Made by a program: the position numbers and the translations under genes. Under the pieces are notes generated by a model. The model was given only the letters and a program-made list of their open reading frames with translations. It did no database searches and was not told the origin of the DNA. A stretch of DNA of 64,000 nucleotides from Acidobacteriota bacterium (GTDB lineage: Bacteria; Acidobacteriota; Blastocatellia; Pyrinomonadales; Pyrinomonadaceae). Positions 13,645-21,758 of the stretch are shown here, piece after piece. How positions within the stretch are numbered: position 1 is the stretch's first letter; every line of letters begins with the position of its first letter. The DNA lies in NCBI GenBank assembly GCA_016700075.1, contig CP065000.1:868001-932000 (forward strand). The letters run 5' to 3'.

Positions 13645-16041
13645 TCAGGTTCTGTCCAATTGCAGATTCGCAAATTTCTCGACCAGCTTCTTCTGCCCGA
13701 ATCCCGGAAAACTGACCGTCAATTTTGCCGTATCGCCGCTTCCCTCACGCCGCAACACGAGCCCGCGGCCGTATTTCGCGTGAACGACGTATTTTCCGGG
13801 CTCGATGCCGTTCGAACGCGGTTTCGGCTCCGGTGACGCTGCGGCACGAAGCCTGTCCATCGGCGTGGATGCCGGAGTAGATGGCTTAGGCGGTTCCGGC
13901 GATGCCGCTCCGCTCTGCCGCATCTTGAAAAATTCGGCTACGGCATCGGCACTGTTATAAGTCTTTCCGGTATAGACATTTCGCGGTTTCGGGGGTTCTG
14001 CTTCACCGCGAAGTGCCGATACTGCGGCTTTCGCCGCTGCTGTGGTCCCGCTGCGAGCGTACGACAGCCACGACGCGCTGTCAGAGAGATCCTCGATCAG
14101 TTCCAACGGCAATTCGTTGAGGAACTGCGAAGGCTCCGCAGCAAATTCGTCGCCATAGGTCCGCCGCCGCATCGCATGCGTCAGGAAAAGCATCTTTTCC
14201 GCACGCGTGATGGCCACGTAGGCAAGCCGGCGTTCTTCCTCAAGCTCTTTTTGATCGTGTATCGAACGCGAATGCGGAAAAATGCCGTCCTCAAGGCCCG
14301 CGAGAAAGACAACCGGAAATTCGAGGCCTTTCGCGGCGTGAACGGTCATCAGCGTTACTTTCGCGTCGCGGTCGTATTTGTCCGTATCCGAAGCAAGTGC
14401 CGCGTGATCAATAAAATCTCGTAGGCCATTCTCGTCCTGTTTGTCGTAGTCGGCGGCGGCGTTAGCGAGTTCTTCCAGGTTCTCGAGCCTCGCGATGGAT
14501 TCTTCAGTATCCTCGGCTCTCAGGGCATTGCCGTACCCCGTTTCCTCGATCGCGGCGATCACGATCTCGGTAACATGCCGTTCGGACGAACGAGGTTCGT
14601 TCACTTTGGCGATCAGGCGGTCCATCGTTTCCTTGAAGCCGCGCAACGCCTCGCGTGCTCGTGTTGTTAGGTTCGTCTGTGCAGGAACCTCGCGGTCCGT
14701 CACCGCGATCAAAGTCGTCCACAGCGAACCGCCGCTCCATGCTGCGTATCTCTGCAGTTCTTCGAGGCTCGTCTTGCCGATGCCGCGGGGCGGCGTGTTG
14801 ATGATGCGAAGTATCGCTATGTTGTCGAAAGGATTCATCGCGGCTTTAAGATACGCGATGATGTCCTTTACCTCGACGCGCTCGTAGAAAGAAAAGCCGC
14901 CTACGATGTTGTAATCGATACGCTGCCGACGCAGGGCTTCCTCAAAAAGCCGCGACTGAGCGTTCGTTCGATACAGCACGGCAAACTTCAGTTTGTCGTC
15001 GCGTGCCATCATCTTATCGATCTGCGATGCGACAAATCTCGCTTCCCCGTCGCCGTCATACGCCTGATAATAGAACAGCCTCTCGCCGCCGTCGTTCGCC
15101 GTCCAGAGCTTCTTTTTCTTCTGGTTTACGTTGTTGCTGATGATCGCGTCCGCCGCGTCGAGGATCGTTTGCGTCGACCGGTAATTCTGTTCAAGCAGAA
15201 TGGTTTTCGCGTCCTTGAAATGCTTCTCGAATTCGAGAATGTTCCGAATATCCGCCTGCCGAAAACCGTATATGCTCTGTGCGTCATCGCCGACCACGCA
15301 TACGTTCTTCTGCTTTTCCGTGAGCAGGTCTATCAGCGCGAACTGCAATGCGTTCGTATCCTGATACTCATCGACGAGGATGTATTTGAAGCGGTCGTTA
15401 TACTTTTCGCGGACGTCGCTGCAGCGTTTCAGCAGCCGCACCGCGACGATCAGAAGGTCGTCGAAATCGAGTGCGTTCCCAAGTTTCAGACGCTTCTCGT
15501 AAAGCTCATAAACGGCCGCGATCTGCTGCCGTTTCGAATCGTAAGTGTCGATACGGGCCAGATAGGTCTGCGGGTCGTGGCCGCGGTTCTTTGCCGAGCT
15601 GATGGCGTTGCGGACGTTGCGAGGATTGAGCTGTTTTTCGTCAAAACCGAGGTCCTTGACGCACGCCCTTACGACCTTCAGCGAATCGTCGGTGTCGTAG
15701 ATCGTGAACGACTTTGTATAGTCTTCGTCGAGCGATTCGATGTCCTGCCGCAGCAGCCGGACGCAAAGGCTGTGAAACGTCGCGATCAGCGGTGCGGATC
15801 GCAAACGCTGGCCCTGCAGGAGCTTTTCGACACGCTCTCGCATCTCGCCCGCCGCCTTGTTAGTGAATGTAACGGCGAGGATATTGTGCGGTGCAACCCC
15901 TTTTTCTGCAATAAGATACGCGATGCGGACCGTTATAACGCGCGTCTTGCCCGAGCCCGCTCCCGCAAGAACAAGCAGCGGCCCTTCGGTCGTTGTTACG
16001 GCCTCTTTCTGAGGCGGATTAAGTGAAGAAAGCAGATCCAT
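13645..16041 (-). CDS. pcrA: UvrD/PcrA-type ATP-dependent DNA helicase
   Basis: Superfamily 1A 3'-5' helicase for DNA repair and for removing proteins and RNA polymerase from DNA. 798 residues. Seen: Q motif and NPPQKEAVTT, Walker A AGAGSGKT (residues 26-33), AVTFTNKAAGEMRERV (Ia), VDEYQDTNALQF (II), GDDAQSIYGFRQAD (III), LEQNYRST (IV), VTLMTVHAAKGLEFPVVFL (V) and RLAYVAITRAEKMLFL (VI). After a Pro-rich linker the C-terminus has GIEPGKYVVHAKYGRGLVL, the Tudor-like domain of PcrA/UvrD. It is followed upstream by the isochorismatase gene with a 3-base gap, so the two are probably co-transcribed. Confidence 0.95.
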   Translation of the reverse strand: MDLLSSLNPPQKEAVTTTEGPLLVLAGAGSGKTRVITVRIAYLIAEKGVAPHNILAVTFTNKAAGEMRERVEKLLQGQRLRSAPLIATFHSLCVRLLRQDIESLDEDYTKSFTIYDTDDSLKVVRACVKDLGFDEKQLNPRNVRNAISSAKNRGHDPQTYLARIDTYDSKRQQIAAVYELYEKRLKLGNALDFDDLLIVAVRLLKRCSDVREKYNDRFKYILVDEYQDTNALQFALIDLLTEKQKNVCVVGDDAQSIYGFRQADIRNILEFEKHFKDAKTILLEQNYRSTQTILDAADAIISNNVNQKKKKLWTANDGGERLFYYQAYDGDGEARFVASQIDKMMARDDKLKFAVLYRTNAQSRLFEEALRRQRIDYNIVGGFSFYERVEVKDIIAYLKAAMNPFDNIAILRIINTPPRGIGKTSLEELQRYAAWSGGSLWTTLIAVTDREVPAQTNLTTRAREALRGFKETMDRLIAKVNEPRSSERHVTEIVIAAIEETGYGNALRAEDTEESIARLENLEELANAAADYDKQDENGLRDFIDHAALASDTDKYDRDAKVTLMTVHAAKGLEFPVVFLAGLEDGIFPHSRSIHDQKELEEERRLAYVAITRAEKMLFLTHAMRRRTYGDEFAAEPSQFLNELPLELIEDLSDSASWLSYARSGTTAAAKAAVSALRGEAEPPKPRNVYTGKTYNSADAVAEFFKMRQSGAASPEPPKPSTPASTPMDRLRAAASPEPKPRSNGIEPGKYVVHAKYGRGLVLRREGSGDTAKLTVSFPGFGQKKLVEKFANLQLDRT

Positions 16042-16044
16042 TTA

Positions 16045-16602
16045 CTACTTGATCAGGGCCTGTATCGCCTTGAATTGCTCGTGACGGGCATCGCGCATCA
16101 GTTCAAAAAAAGCCATCTCGATCGACGACGGCACGGCGCCGCTTCGCCGCATCTTCTCAAGGCCGATAAGGCGGTTATACTCGAACCGCGACGACACGCA
16201 GTCGCTCAAAATATGTACCTGAAAGCCGTGATCGAGCAGGTCGTGGACGGTCTGATTCACGCAGACGTGCGTTTCGATGCCGCATACGGCGACCTGTTCT
16301 ACGCCGAGCTCACGCAGTTTTTCGACGAATTGCGAAGCACCGCACGAACTGAACGCCGTTTTCTCATAAACCTCGAAATTTTCCGGCAGCACACGACGAA
16401 TTTCCTCAGCCGTATGCCCGAGGCCTTTCGGGTATTGTTCGGTCACGAGAACCGGCAGTCCAAGTATCTGAAAGCCCTGCACCGCGACCGACGCACGGAC
16501 GGCAATGGTGTCGAAATCAGGGATCGCGTTGCGAAAACTTTCTTGAATATCAATGACGGCAAGAGCCGCTTTTTTCGGGTCTAACAGATCGGAATGAGGC
16601 AT
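16045..16602 (-). CDS. Isochorismatase-family cysteine hydrolase
   Basis: 185 residues with the cysteine-hydrolase triad of the family: Asp in AVIDIQESF (near residue 18), Lys in VTEQYPKGLG with a downstream YEKTAFS, and the nucleophile in VAVCGIETHVCVNQTVHDL, where the second Cys is in the catalytic position. These enzymes cleave isochorismate, nicotinamide or other amides. The YPKGLGHT and SSCGASQFVEKL blocks match the YcaC/hydrolase subgroup of unknown substrate rather than nicotinamidase, as the nicotinamidase metal-site histidines are not seen. Its start is one base after the stop of a small membrane protein gene. The substrate cannot be deduced. Confidence 0.85.
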   Translation of the reverse strand: MPHSDLLDPKKAALAVIDIQESFRNAIPDFDTIAVRASVAVQGFQILGLPVLVTEQYPKGLGHTAEEIRRVLPENFEVYEKTAFSSCGASQFVEKLRELGVEQVAVCGIETHVCVNQTVHDLLDHGFQVHILSDCVSSRFEYNRLIGLEKMRRSGAVPSSIEMAFFELMRDARHEQFKAIQALIK

Positions 16603-16603
16603 T

Positions 16604-16768
16604 TCAGGCTTTCGTCTCCTCAGCCTTTTTCTGTTCGCGTTCTGCCTTTTCCCGCATTTCTTTCTTATAGGTTTTGAAGAAGAAATAGACCGAAACCGCG
16701 CATATGACCAAGATCAGGATCATCATCGCGACAATAAAATAAATTTCGGCAAGTCCGGCACCGGGCAT
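16604..16768 (-). CDS. 54-residue single-span membrane protein
   Basis: A short gene. The translation begins MPGAGLAEIYFIVAMMILIL. One hydrophobic span (about residues 9-31) is followed by a strongly charged Lys/Glu helix to the end (residues 32-54), for which a coiled coil is likely. The stop codon lies one base before the start of the isochorismatase gene, and pcrA follows, so it looks like the first gene of a three-gene unit. Codon use and the clean membrane-plus-charged-tail plan support a real gene. No family recognised. An assembly or membrane-tethering factor is a guess only. Confidence 0.6.
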   Translation of the reverse strand: MPGAGLAEIYFIVAMMILILVICAVSVYFFFKTYKKEMREKAEREQKKAEETKA

Positions 16769-16839
16769 GGCTCTAGTCTAAAGGCTGACGCCCTAACTCT
16801 CAAATGAACCTGTCTTGAAGCAAGATCTCGGGTTTCTGT

Positions 16840-16921
16840 TTTTGCCTTTTCGGTTTTCGGTATTGGATTTGGAATTTCGAATTTGAAATTTCGGGCCCGA
16901 CCACTGACCACCGGCCACTGT
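16840..16921. repeat. A/T-rich direct repeats and a solo GACCAC piece
   Basis: TTGGATTTGGAATTTCGAAT and the following TTTGAAATTTCG are variants of one short unit. CCGACCACTGACCACCGGCC (from 16899) repeats the ends of the cassette at 8736-9182. It lies directly downstream of the thioesterase stop codon. The 155-base gap holds no gene. Confidence 0.5.
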
Positions 16922-16923
16922 TC

Positions 16924-17367
16924 CTAGCTTGGCGCTTTATCCGGCGGGAATGACCTCTCTTCGCTGAGCAGCAGGCGGTCACGATAAAATTCGGGCAGCG
17001 ATTTCACTTTCTTGTTTCGGTCGGTCACGACGTGCATGGTCTCGCCTTCGGCGACCAGCGTGTCGTCGGCAGACCTGTAAACCTCATAAAAGAAACGCAG
17101 GCTGCGGCTTCTCACTTCAGCGACCCGTGTCCGTATGGTCAGTACGTCCTCATAATAAGCCGGCGATTTGAAGCGGCAATACGTCTCGGCGACGACCATC
17201 AGCGAATCGCCGTCCGTTTCCATTTCTTTGTAAGAAAAACCGCGCGCCCTACAGAGGTCGCTGCGGGCGGCTTCAAACCAAATTACGTAGTTGGAATGAT
17301 GGACTATGCCCATTTGGTCGGTTTCGGCGTACCGGACGCGTATTTCGGTCTCGTGCCAGCCGTCCAT
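16924..17367 (-). CDS. YbgC-type acyl-CoA thioesterase (hot-dog fold)
   Basis: 147 residues, the usual size of 4-hydroxybenzoyl-CoA-thioesterase-like YbgC proteins. Seen: the N-terminal EIRVRYAETDQMGIVHHSNY, with the catalytic Asp of the family's RVxYxDTDxxGxVYHxxY motif substituted within AETDQMG (D17), then FEAARSDLCRARGFSY and the hot-dog strands FKSPAYYEDVLTIRTRV. YbgC proteins hydrolyse short- or long-chain acyl-CoA and in many genomes sit near tol-pal; no tol gene is near here. Upstream lie a palindromic repeat and tRNA-Gln. Confidence 0.88.
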   Translation of the reverse strand: MDGWHETEIRVRYAETDQMGIVHHSNYVIWFEAARSDLCRARGFSYKEMETDGDSLMVVAETYCRFKSPAYYEDVLTIRTRVAEVRSRSLRFFYEVYRSADDTLVAEGETMHVVTDRNKKVKSLPEFYRDRLLLSEERSFPPDKAPS

Positions 17368-17369
17368 AG

Positions 17370-17451
17370 GCAGTTTAGAGTTACGCCTTTAGGCGTGAAT
17401 GTTCAGAGTTACGGCTTCAGCCGTGAACCGCCTAAAGGCAACACTCTGAAC
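17370..17451. repeat. Palindromic repeat GAGTTACGCCTTTAGGCG, copy 2 (compound)
   Basis: TTTAGAGTTACGCCTTTAGG is followed by a second unit, TTCAGAGTTACGGCTTCAGC, and then ACCGCCTAAAGGC and ACTCTGAAC. The first unit matches the copy at 6875-6927 almost base for base. The block lies between the tRNA-Gln gene and the thioesterase start. Confidence 0.65.
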
Positions 17452-17459
17452 GAAAAAAT

Positions 17460-17533
17460 TGGCTGGGAGACAGGGATTCGAACCCCGATAGGCAGATCCA
17501 GAGACTGCAGTCCTACCATTAGACGATCTCCCA
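17460..17533 (-). tRNA. tRNA-Gln(CTG)
   Basis: On the minus strand, acceptor TGGGAGA pairs with TCTCCCA, including the U1-A72 pair typical of tRNA-Gln. The D arm is GTCT...GGAC, the anticodon loop CTCTGGA gives anticodon CTG, the T arm has GTTCGAATC, and CCA is encoded. Oddities: a U-U opposition closes the anticodon stem (GCAGT/TCTGC) and position 37 is G. Confidence 0.9.
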
Positions 17534-17614
17534 GCGCTATTAATAATTTACGTTTCCGCCGCTTGGGTTGTCAACATACGCAGTCCGCCCGACAGGTGAT
17601 TCCCGCCGCGTAAA

Positions 17615-17623
17615 TGCTAGAAT
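17615..17623 (+). promoter_or_regulatory. Extended -10 promoter before smpB
   Basis: TGCTAGAAT (17615-17623) fits the extended -10 form TGnTANAAT. It lies 34 bases before the smpB start. No good -35 hexamer is visible at 16-18 bases upstream. Confidence 0.45.
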
Positions 17624-17657
17624 CTATTCAAGCTAGGCATTTCCCTGCGCGCACTCT

Positions 17658-18116
17658 ATGTCTGCAGAAAAAGACATCGTTACCAATAGGCTCGCCTTTC
17701 ACGAGTACCACATCCTCGACAAATTCGAGGCCGGTGCAGCGTTGGTCGGCAGTGAGGTAAAGAGCATAATGGCGGGCCGAATACAGCTAAAGGAGTCTTA
17801 CGTTGCGATCAAGGACGGCGAGGTCTGGCTGCTCGGTGCGAACGTTTCACAGTATTCCCACGGAAATATCAACAATCATGATCCTCTGCGTCCGAGGAAA
17901 CTGCTGCTGCACCGCCGCGAGATCGAAAAACTGCAGAAAGAAACAATGCAGAAAGGCATGACGCTCGTAGTGACACGTATCTATTGGAAGAACGGCCGGA
18001 TCAAATTTGAGATCGGCGTGGCAAAGGGCAAGAAGCTTTACGACAAACGCGAAACTGAAATGAAACGCACCATCGCGAAAGAGACGCAGGCCGAGTTGAA
18101 ACAAAGGCTTCGTTGA
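17658..18116 (+). CDS. smpB: SsrA-binding protein SmpB
   Basis: Binds tmRNA and brings it to stalled ribosomes for trans-translation. 152 residues, full length. Seen: the oligonucleotide-binding fold with NRLAFHEYHILDKFEAGAAL, VGSEVKSIMAGRIQLKESYV, the HxxNxHDPxRxRKLLLHxxEI motif (NINNHDPLRPRKLLLHRREI), GMTLVVTRIYWKNGRIKFEI, and the conserved basic tail GKKLYDKRETEMKRT, which becomes helical in the mRNA channel. No ssrA gene was recognised in the window. It has its own extended -10 promoter. Confidence 0.96.
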   Translation: MSAEKDIVTNRLAFHEYHILDKFEAGAALVGSEVKSIMAGRIQLKESYVAIKDGEVWLLGANVSQYSHGNINNHDPLRPRKLLLHRREIEKLQKETMQKGMTLVVTRIYWKNGRIKFEIGVAKGKKLYDKRETEMKRTIAKETQAELKQRLR

Positions 18117-18173
18117 GTTTAAGATAAAGGGTCGTTTACGTTTAACTAAAATCATTATTTTTACGAGGTGTTG

Positions 18174-19673
18174 ATGAAAATTACGGGTATCTCGAGCGGG
18201 TTTTCCGAAGCAAATGCGGAAGCACTGGTTGCGGCTGTTTACAAGGATGAAAAGGCTTCGTCAGCCGATCTGAAGGCATTGGACAAATTGACGGGCGGGC
18301 TGATCGCCGACCTTTTCGCGAACGAAGATTTCAAAGGCGAATCGGGCGACACTGCTCTGATCCGATTTACGCCCAAAAGTGGTGGGAAGGCGAGCCGACT
18401 GCTGCTGGTCGGCGTTGGCGAAAAAAAGGACTATAAGGTGCCTGCCGTAGCCACACTCTCAGGTACCGCGACGCGGTTTCTGCGTAAACGCGGCATCAAG
18501 AGCTTTGCTCTCGACGCCAGGATCAGCGGTGATGCAGTTGCCGTTGCTCAGTACGCTGCTCAGGGCATGATCACGAGCCAGTTCGAGCTCGACAAATATA
18601 AGACCAAAGACCGCTCGACGAACCAGGTAACTGCCGGCGTTATCTATATCTCCGGAGCAAAACCTGCTGATCTGAAGAACGGCATCAACCGCGGCCGCAT
18701 CATCGGCGATTCGATGAACTTCACCCGCGATCTGGCCAATGAACCGCCCAATATCCTTCACCCGACCGAAATGGCGAAACGGGCTCAGGCGATGGCCAAA
18801 GAGGCAGGCCTGAAGTGCGAGGTTCTGACAGAAGCTCAGATGGAAAAAATGGGCATGGGCTCGATCCTAAGCGTTACAAAAGGCACTACGCAGCCCGCAA
18901 AGATGATCGTCCTGCGCTACACGCCCGCCAAGAGCACGGCAAAGAACAACGAGATGCTCGCACTCGTAGGAAAGGCGGTCACGTTCGATACCGGCGGTAT
19001 TTCGCTCAAGCCCGGACCGGGCATGGAAGCGATGAAATACGACATGTCCGGCGGCGCCACCGTAATGGGTACCATGCGGGCGATCGGACTGCTCAAGCCG
19101 TCAGTGCCGGTCATAGGCGTTATCGGAGCGGTCGAGAACATGCCCGACGGCGGAGCTTCGCGTCCGGCTGACGTTGTTACCGCTATGAACGGCAAAACCA
19201 TTGAGATACTGAACACGGATGCTGAAGGCCGTCTCGTACTTGCGGATGCGGTCGCCTACGCTGAAAAACAGGGCGCCACGCGTATCGTCGATATGGCAAC
19301 GCTCACGGGTGCGGTCATCATCGCTCTCGGCGGATACAACACGGGCGTAATGGGCAACGATCAGGGCCTGATGGACGAGATCATTGCCTGCGGAAAGCAA
19401 ACGGGCGAAGGCTTTTGGCAGCTTCCCGTCGGCCCCGAGTACAGCAAGGACATCAAGTCCGACATCGCTGATATCAAGAATATCGGCCCTGCCGGCAAGG
19501 CCGGCACCATTATGGGTGCTGTTTTTATTCAGGAGTTCATCGACAAGGCCAAGTGGGCCCACCTCGACATTGCCGGCACTGCATGGAACGACGGCGTCAG
19601 GGCACATCAGGCAAAGGGCCCGACCGGCGTTGCCATACGCTCGCTGCTCGAGCTAGTCGAAAGATCGCAATAA
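18174..19673 (+). CDS. pepA: Leucyl aminopeptidase (M17)
   Basis: Dizinc cytosol aminopeptidase that removes N-terminal residues from peptides; hexameric in the family. 499 residues from the ATG at 18174, preferred because ACGAGG lies 5 bases upstream; GTG and TTG codons just upstream are possible. Seen: the zinc and catalytic residues in VGKAVTFDTGGISLKP, in KYDMSGG, and in the family signature NTDAEGRLVLADA. The C-terminal half has the full M17 catalytic domain, including WAHLDIAGTAW. It is followed 17 bases later by a lipoprotein gene. Confidence 0.95.
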   Translation: MKITGISSGFSEANAEALVAAVYKDEKASSADLKALDKLTGGLIADLFANEDFKGESGDTALIRFTPKSGGKASRLLLVGVGEKKDYKVPAVATLSGTATRFLRKRGIKSFALDARISGDAVAVAQYAAQGMITSQFELDKYKTKDRSTNQVTAGVIYISGAKPADLKNGINRGRIIGDSMNFTRDLANEPPNILHPTEMAKRAQAMAKEAGLKCEVLTEAQMEKMGMGSILSVTKGTTQPAKMIVLRYTPAKSTAKNNEMLALVGKAVTFDTGGISLKPGPGMEAMKYDMSGGATVMGTMRAIGLLKPSVPVIGVIGAVENMPDGGASRPADVVTAMNGKTIEILNTDAEGRLVLADAVAYAEKQGATRIVDMATLTGAVIIALGGYNTGVMGNDQGLMDEIIACGKQTGEGFWQLPVGPEYSKDIKSDIADIKNIGPAGKAGTIMGAVFIQEFIDKAKWAHLDIAGTAWNDGVRAHQAKGPTGVAIRSLLELVERSQ

Positions 19674-19690
19674 AACACGAGGTAAAAACT

Positions 19691-20275
19691 ATGTTCCCCC
19701 TTCTAACTAGTTTATTTTTTGGCAAGGACGCAAAGGCGAGCGGAGTTTTCGCTATCGCCATCGTCGCACTGATCGCGTTGGGCTGTACGTGCGGCAAGAA
19801 TTTTGACCTTGGCAATCTCGCGAGCGAATCGAATACTTCAAGATCGGCCGACACGCCGTCAGACGCGAAAAAGTCCGAATCGGCCGATGACAGTGTGCCG
19901 TCAAACGACGTCGTTGAGGGCCTTGTGAAAGACACGATCTCGGACTTCGCCGATGCCGTCAACAGCGGTGATTTCTCCGAATTGCATGACAGTGCGTCGC
20001 AGGATTTCCAGAGTTCGTACACTGTCGATGAGATGAGGACAGCATTCAAGTCCTACACCGACAAGAAGTCGGTCGTCGTCCCGATCCTCAAAAAGGTCGC
20101 GAAGACAGATGCGAAATTCACGACCGAACCTTCGATCCGCAAGGAGAAAGGCCTGAGCATCCTGATGGCCGAGGGCGAGTTCCCGACCAAACCGTACAAG
20201 GTGCGTTACGATTACGAATACGTGATGCGCGACGGCGAATGGAAACTGCTGAAGCTGGTCATTAATATCCCATAG
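19691..20275 (+). CDS. Predicted lipoprotein with NTF2-like C-terminal domain
   Basis: 194 residues. The N-terminus has a hydrophobic stretch VFAIAIVALIALGC, a lipobox with Cys at residue 32, so it is probably lipid-anchored. Residues 40-75 are a Ser/Asp-rich linker. The rest (from about residue 78) has the plan of an NTF2-like/DUF4864-type fold: a helix DTISDFADAVNSGDFSELHD followed by strands that end in YEYVMRDGEWKLLKLVINI. The codons for FFGKDAKAS resemble the GGCAAGGACGCAAAGGCG intergenic repeat, so the unusually long leader may be repeat-derived. ACGAGG lies 8 bases before the ATG. Function unknown. Confidence 0.75.
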   Translation: MFPLLTSLFFGKDAKASGVFAIAIVALIALGCTCGKNFDLGNLASESNTSRSADTPSDAKKSESADDSVPSNDVVEGLVKDTISDFADAVNSGDFSELHDSASQDFQSSYTVDEMRTAFKSYTDKKSVVVPILKKVAKTDAKFTTEPSIRKEKGLSILMAEGEFPTKPYKVRYDYEYVMRDGEWKLLKLVINIP

Positions 20276-20284
20276 CGATCTGAT

Positions 20285-20312
20285 AGAACCGCCTGCGAAA
20301 GCGGGCGGTTCT
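20285..20312. repeat. Palindrome CCGCCxGC...GCxGGCGGTTCTG, copy 1
   Basis: AGAACCGCC (20285-20293) pairs with GGCGGTTCT (20304-20312); the inner TGC and GCG are separated by GAAA. It is the first of three copies in the window (also at 20347 and, inside a gene, at 42326). Confidence 0.65.
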
Positions 20313-20346
20313 GTCGTGACCGCCATTTAACGTCTTTTTCAACATA

Positions 20347-20373
20347 CCGCCCGCCTGGGCTGGCGGTTCTGAC
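20347..20373. repeat. Palindrome CCGCCxGC...GCxGGCGGTTCTG, copy 2, in the sucC leader
   Basis: CCGCCCGCCTGGGCTGGCGG then TTCTGAC, ending 3 bases before the sucC ATG. It occupies the place where a Shine-Dalgarno sequence would be expected, and none is visible. Confidence 0.65.
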
Positions 20374-20376
20374 CTT

Positions 20377-21537
20377 ATGAAGATCCACGAATATCAAGGT
20401 AAAGCCATCTTGAAAGAATATGGCGTTCCCGTTCCACGCGGCATTGTTGCAACCACGCCTGAACAGGCTGAGGCTGCAGCGATCGAATTAGGCACCGACG
20501 TCTGTGTAGTCAAAGCTCAGATCCACGCCGGCGGCCGCGGTAAAGGCGGCGGCGTCAAGCTCGCTAAATCGCCTGCTGAGGCAAAACAGCTTGCATCCGA
20601 GATACTCGGAATGCAGCTCGTCACGCATCAGACCGGCCCCGAAGGCCAAGAGGTCAAAACGCTCCTTATCGAAGAAGGCCTGCCGATCGATCGTGAATTC
20701 TACCTCGGTATCACGCTCGACCGCGTCACGGGCCGCAACGTCTTTATGGCGTCGTCCGCTGGCGGCATGGACATTGAAAAGGTCGCTGAGGAAACTCCTG
20801 AGCTTATCTTGAAAGAGACGATCGACCCGTCAGTCGGCCTGCGTGGCTTTCAGGCTCGCAAGCTCGCATTCGGCCTCGGCATTCCGGCTGAACTGATCGG
20901 CCAGGCGTCGAAGTTCATGCTCTCGCTCTACGACTCATACGAGAAAATTGACGCATCCTTGGTCGAGATCAATCCGTTCCTGCTCACCAAAGACAACCGC
21001 CTGATCGCTCTCGACGCTAAGGTCACGTTTGATGACAACGCGATGTTTCGCCACAAAGATTTCGCCGAACTCCGCGACCTGGCCGAGGAAGAACCGCTCG
21101 AGATCGAGGCTTCAAAATACGACCTCAATTACATCAAGCTCGACGGCAACATCGGCTGCATGGTCAATGGTGCCGGACTCGCGATGGCAACGATGGACAT
21201 CATCAAACTCGCGGGCGGCGAACCGGCGAACTTCCTCGATGTCGGCGGCGGTGCCTCGCAGGAACGCGTCGAACAGGCGTTCAAGATCCTGCTCGCCGAC
21301 ACCAACGTCAAAGCCGTGCTGATCAACATCTTCGGTGGCATCGTCCGCTGCGACATGGTCGCCTCAGGCGTCGTCGCCGCAGCCAAGAACCTCGGCGTCT
21401 CGATCCCGATCGTCGCCCGCCTCGAAGGCACAAACGTCGAAGCAGGCCGCGAAATACTAGCAAACTCCGGCATCGGCATCATCCCCGCAACCGGAATGAA
21501 CGACGCCGCCCAAAAAGTAGTCGCCGCCGCTGCGTAA
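20377..21537 (+). CDS. sucC: Succinyl-CoA synthetase beta subunit (ADP-forming type)
   Basis: TCA-cycle enzyme subunit that converts succinyl-CoA to succinate with nucleotide formation. 386 residues, full length. Seen: MKIHEYQGKAILKEYGVPVP, the ATP-grasp segment VVKAQIHAGGRGKGGGVKLA, EINPFLLTKDN, and the C-terminal CoA-ligase fold with FLDVGGGASQERVEQAF, NIFGGIVRCDMVASGV and RLEGTNVEAGREIL. The start is only 3 bases beyond a palindromic repeat. sucD usually follows sucC, but here a repeat cluster and an unrelated minus-strand gene come next, so sucD must be elsewhere. Confidence 0.95.
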   Translation: MKIHEYQGKAILKEYGVPVPRGIVATTPEQAEAAAIELGTDVCVVKAQIHAGGRGKGGGVKLAKSPAEAKQLASEILGMQLVTHQTGPEGQEVKTLLIEEGLPIDREFYLGITLDRVTGRNVFMASSAGGMDIEKVAEETPELILKETIDPSVGLRGFQARKLAFGLGIPAELIGQASKFMLSLYDSYEKIDASLVEINPFLLTKDNRLIALDAKVTFDDNAMFRHKDFAELRDLAEEEPLEIEASKYDLNYIKLDGNIGCMVNGAGLAMATMDIIKLAGGEPANFLDVGGGASQERVEQAFKILLADTNVKAVLINIFGGIVRCDMVASGVVAAAKNLGVSIPIVARLEGTNVEAGREILANSGIGIIPATGMNDAAQKVVAAAA

Positions 21538-21569
21538 CCGCCGGAACGCGGGCGACCCTGCCCGCATCG

Positions 21570-21699
21570 TTGAATTGCCACTAGCTTCAGCTAGTGGAAC
21601 TCCGGCAACAATGATCCACGGGCTTTAGCCCAACATTCGGCTAAAGCCGCAATTTCTTTAACAACCGCGATCCACGCTCTAAAGAGCGTGGCAATTCAA
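21570..21699. repeat. 130-bp repeat element with 12-bp inverted ends
   Basis: TTGAATTGCCAC (21570-21581) is the exact inverse of GTGGCAATTCAA (21688-21699). Between them are three hairpins: CCACTAGC/GCTAGTGG, GGCTTTAGCC with GGCTAAAGCC, and CCACGCTCT/AGAGCGTGG. Similar hairpin-plus-CAATTC units occur near 23121-23142 and 36823-36847. The rest of the 21538-21758 gap shows nothing else. Confidence 0.6.
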
Positions 21700-21758
21700 T
21701 GCGACCTGACCGCGCGCTGAATTGCCTGCGGTTCGGTGAGATCAGTATGGGGATGGCC

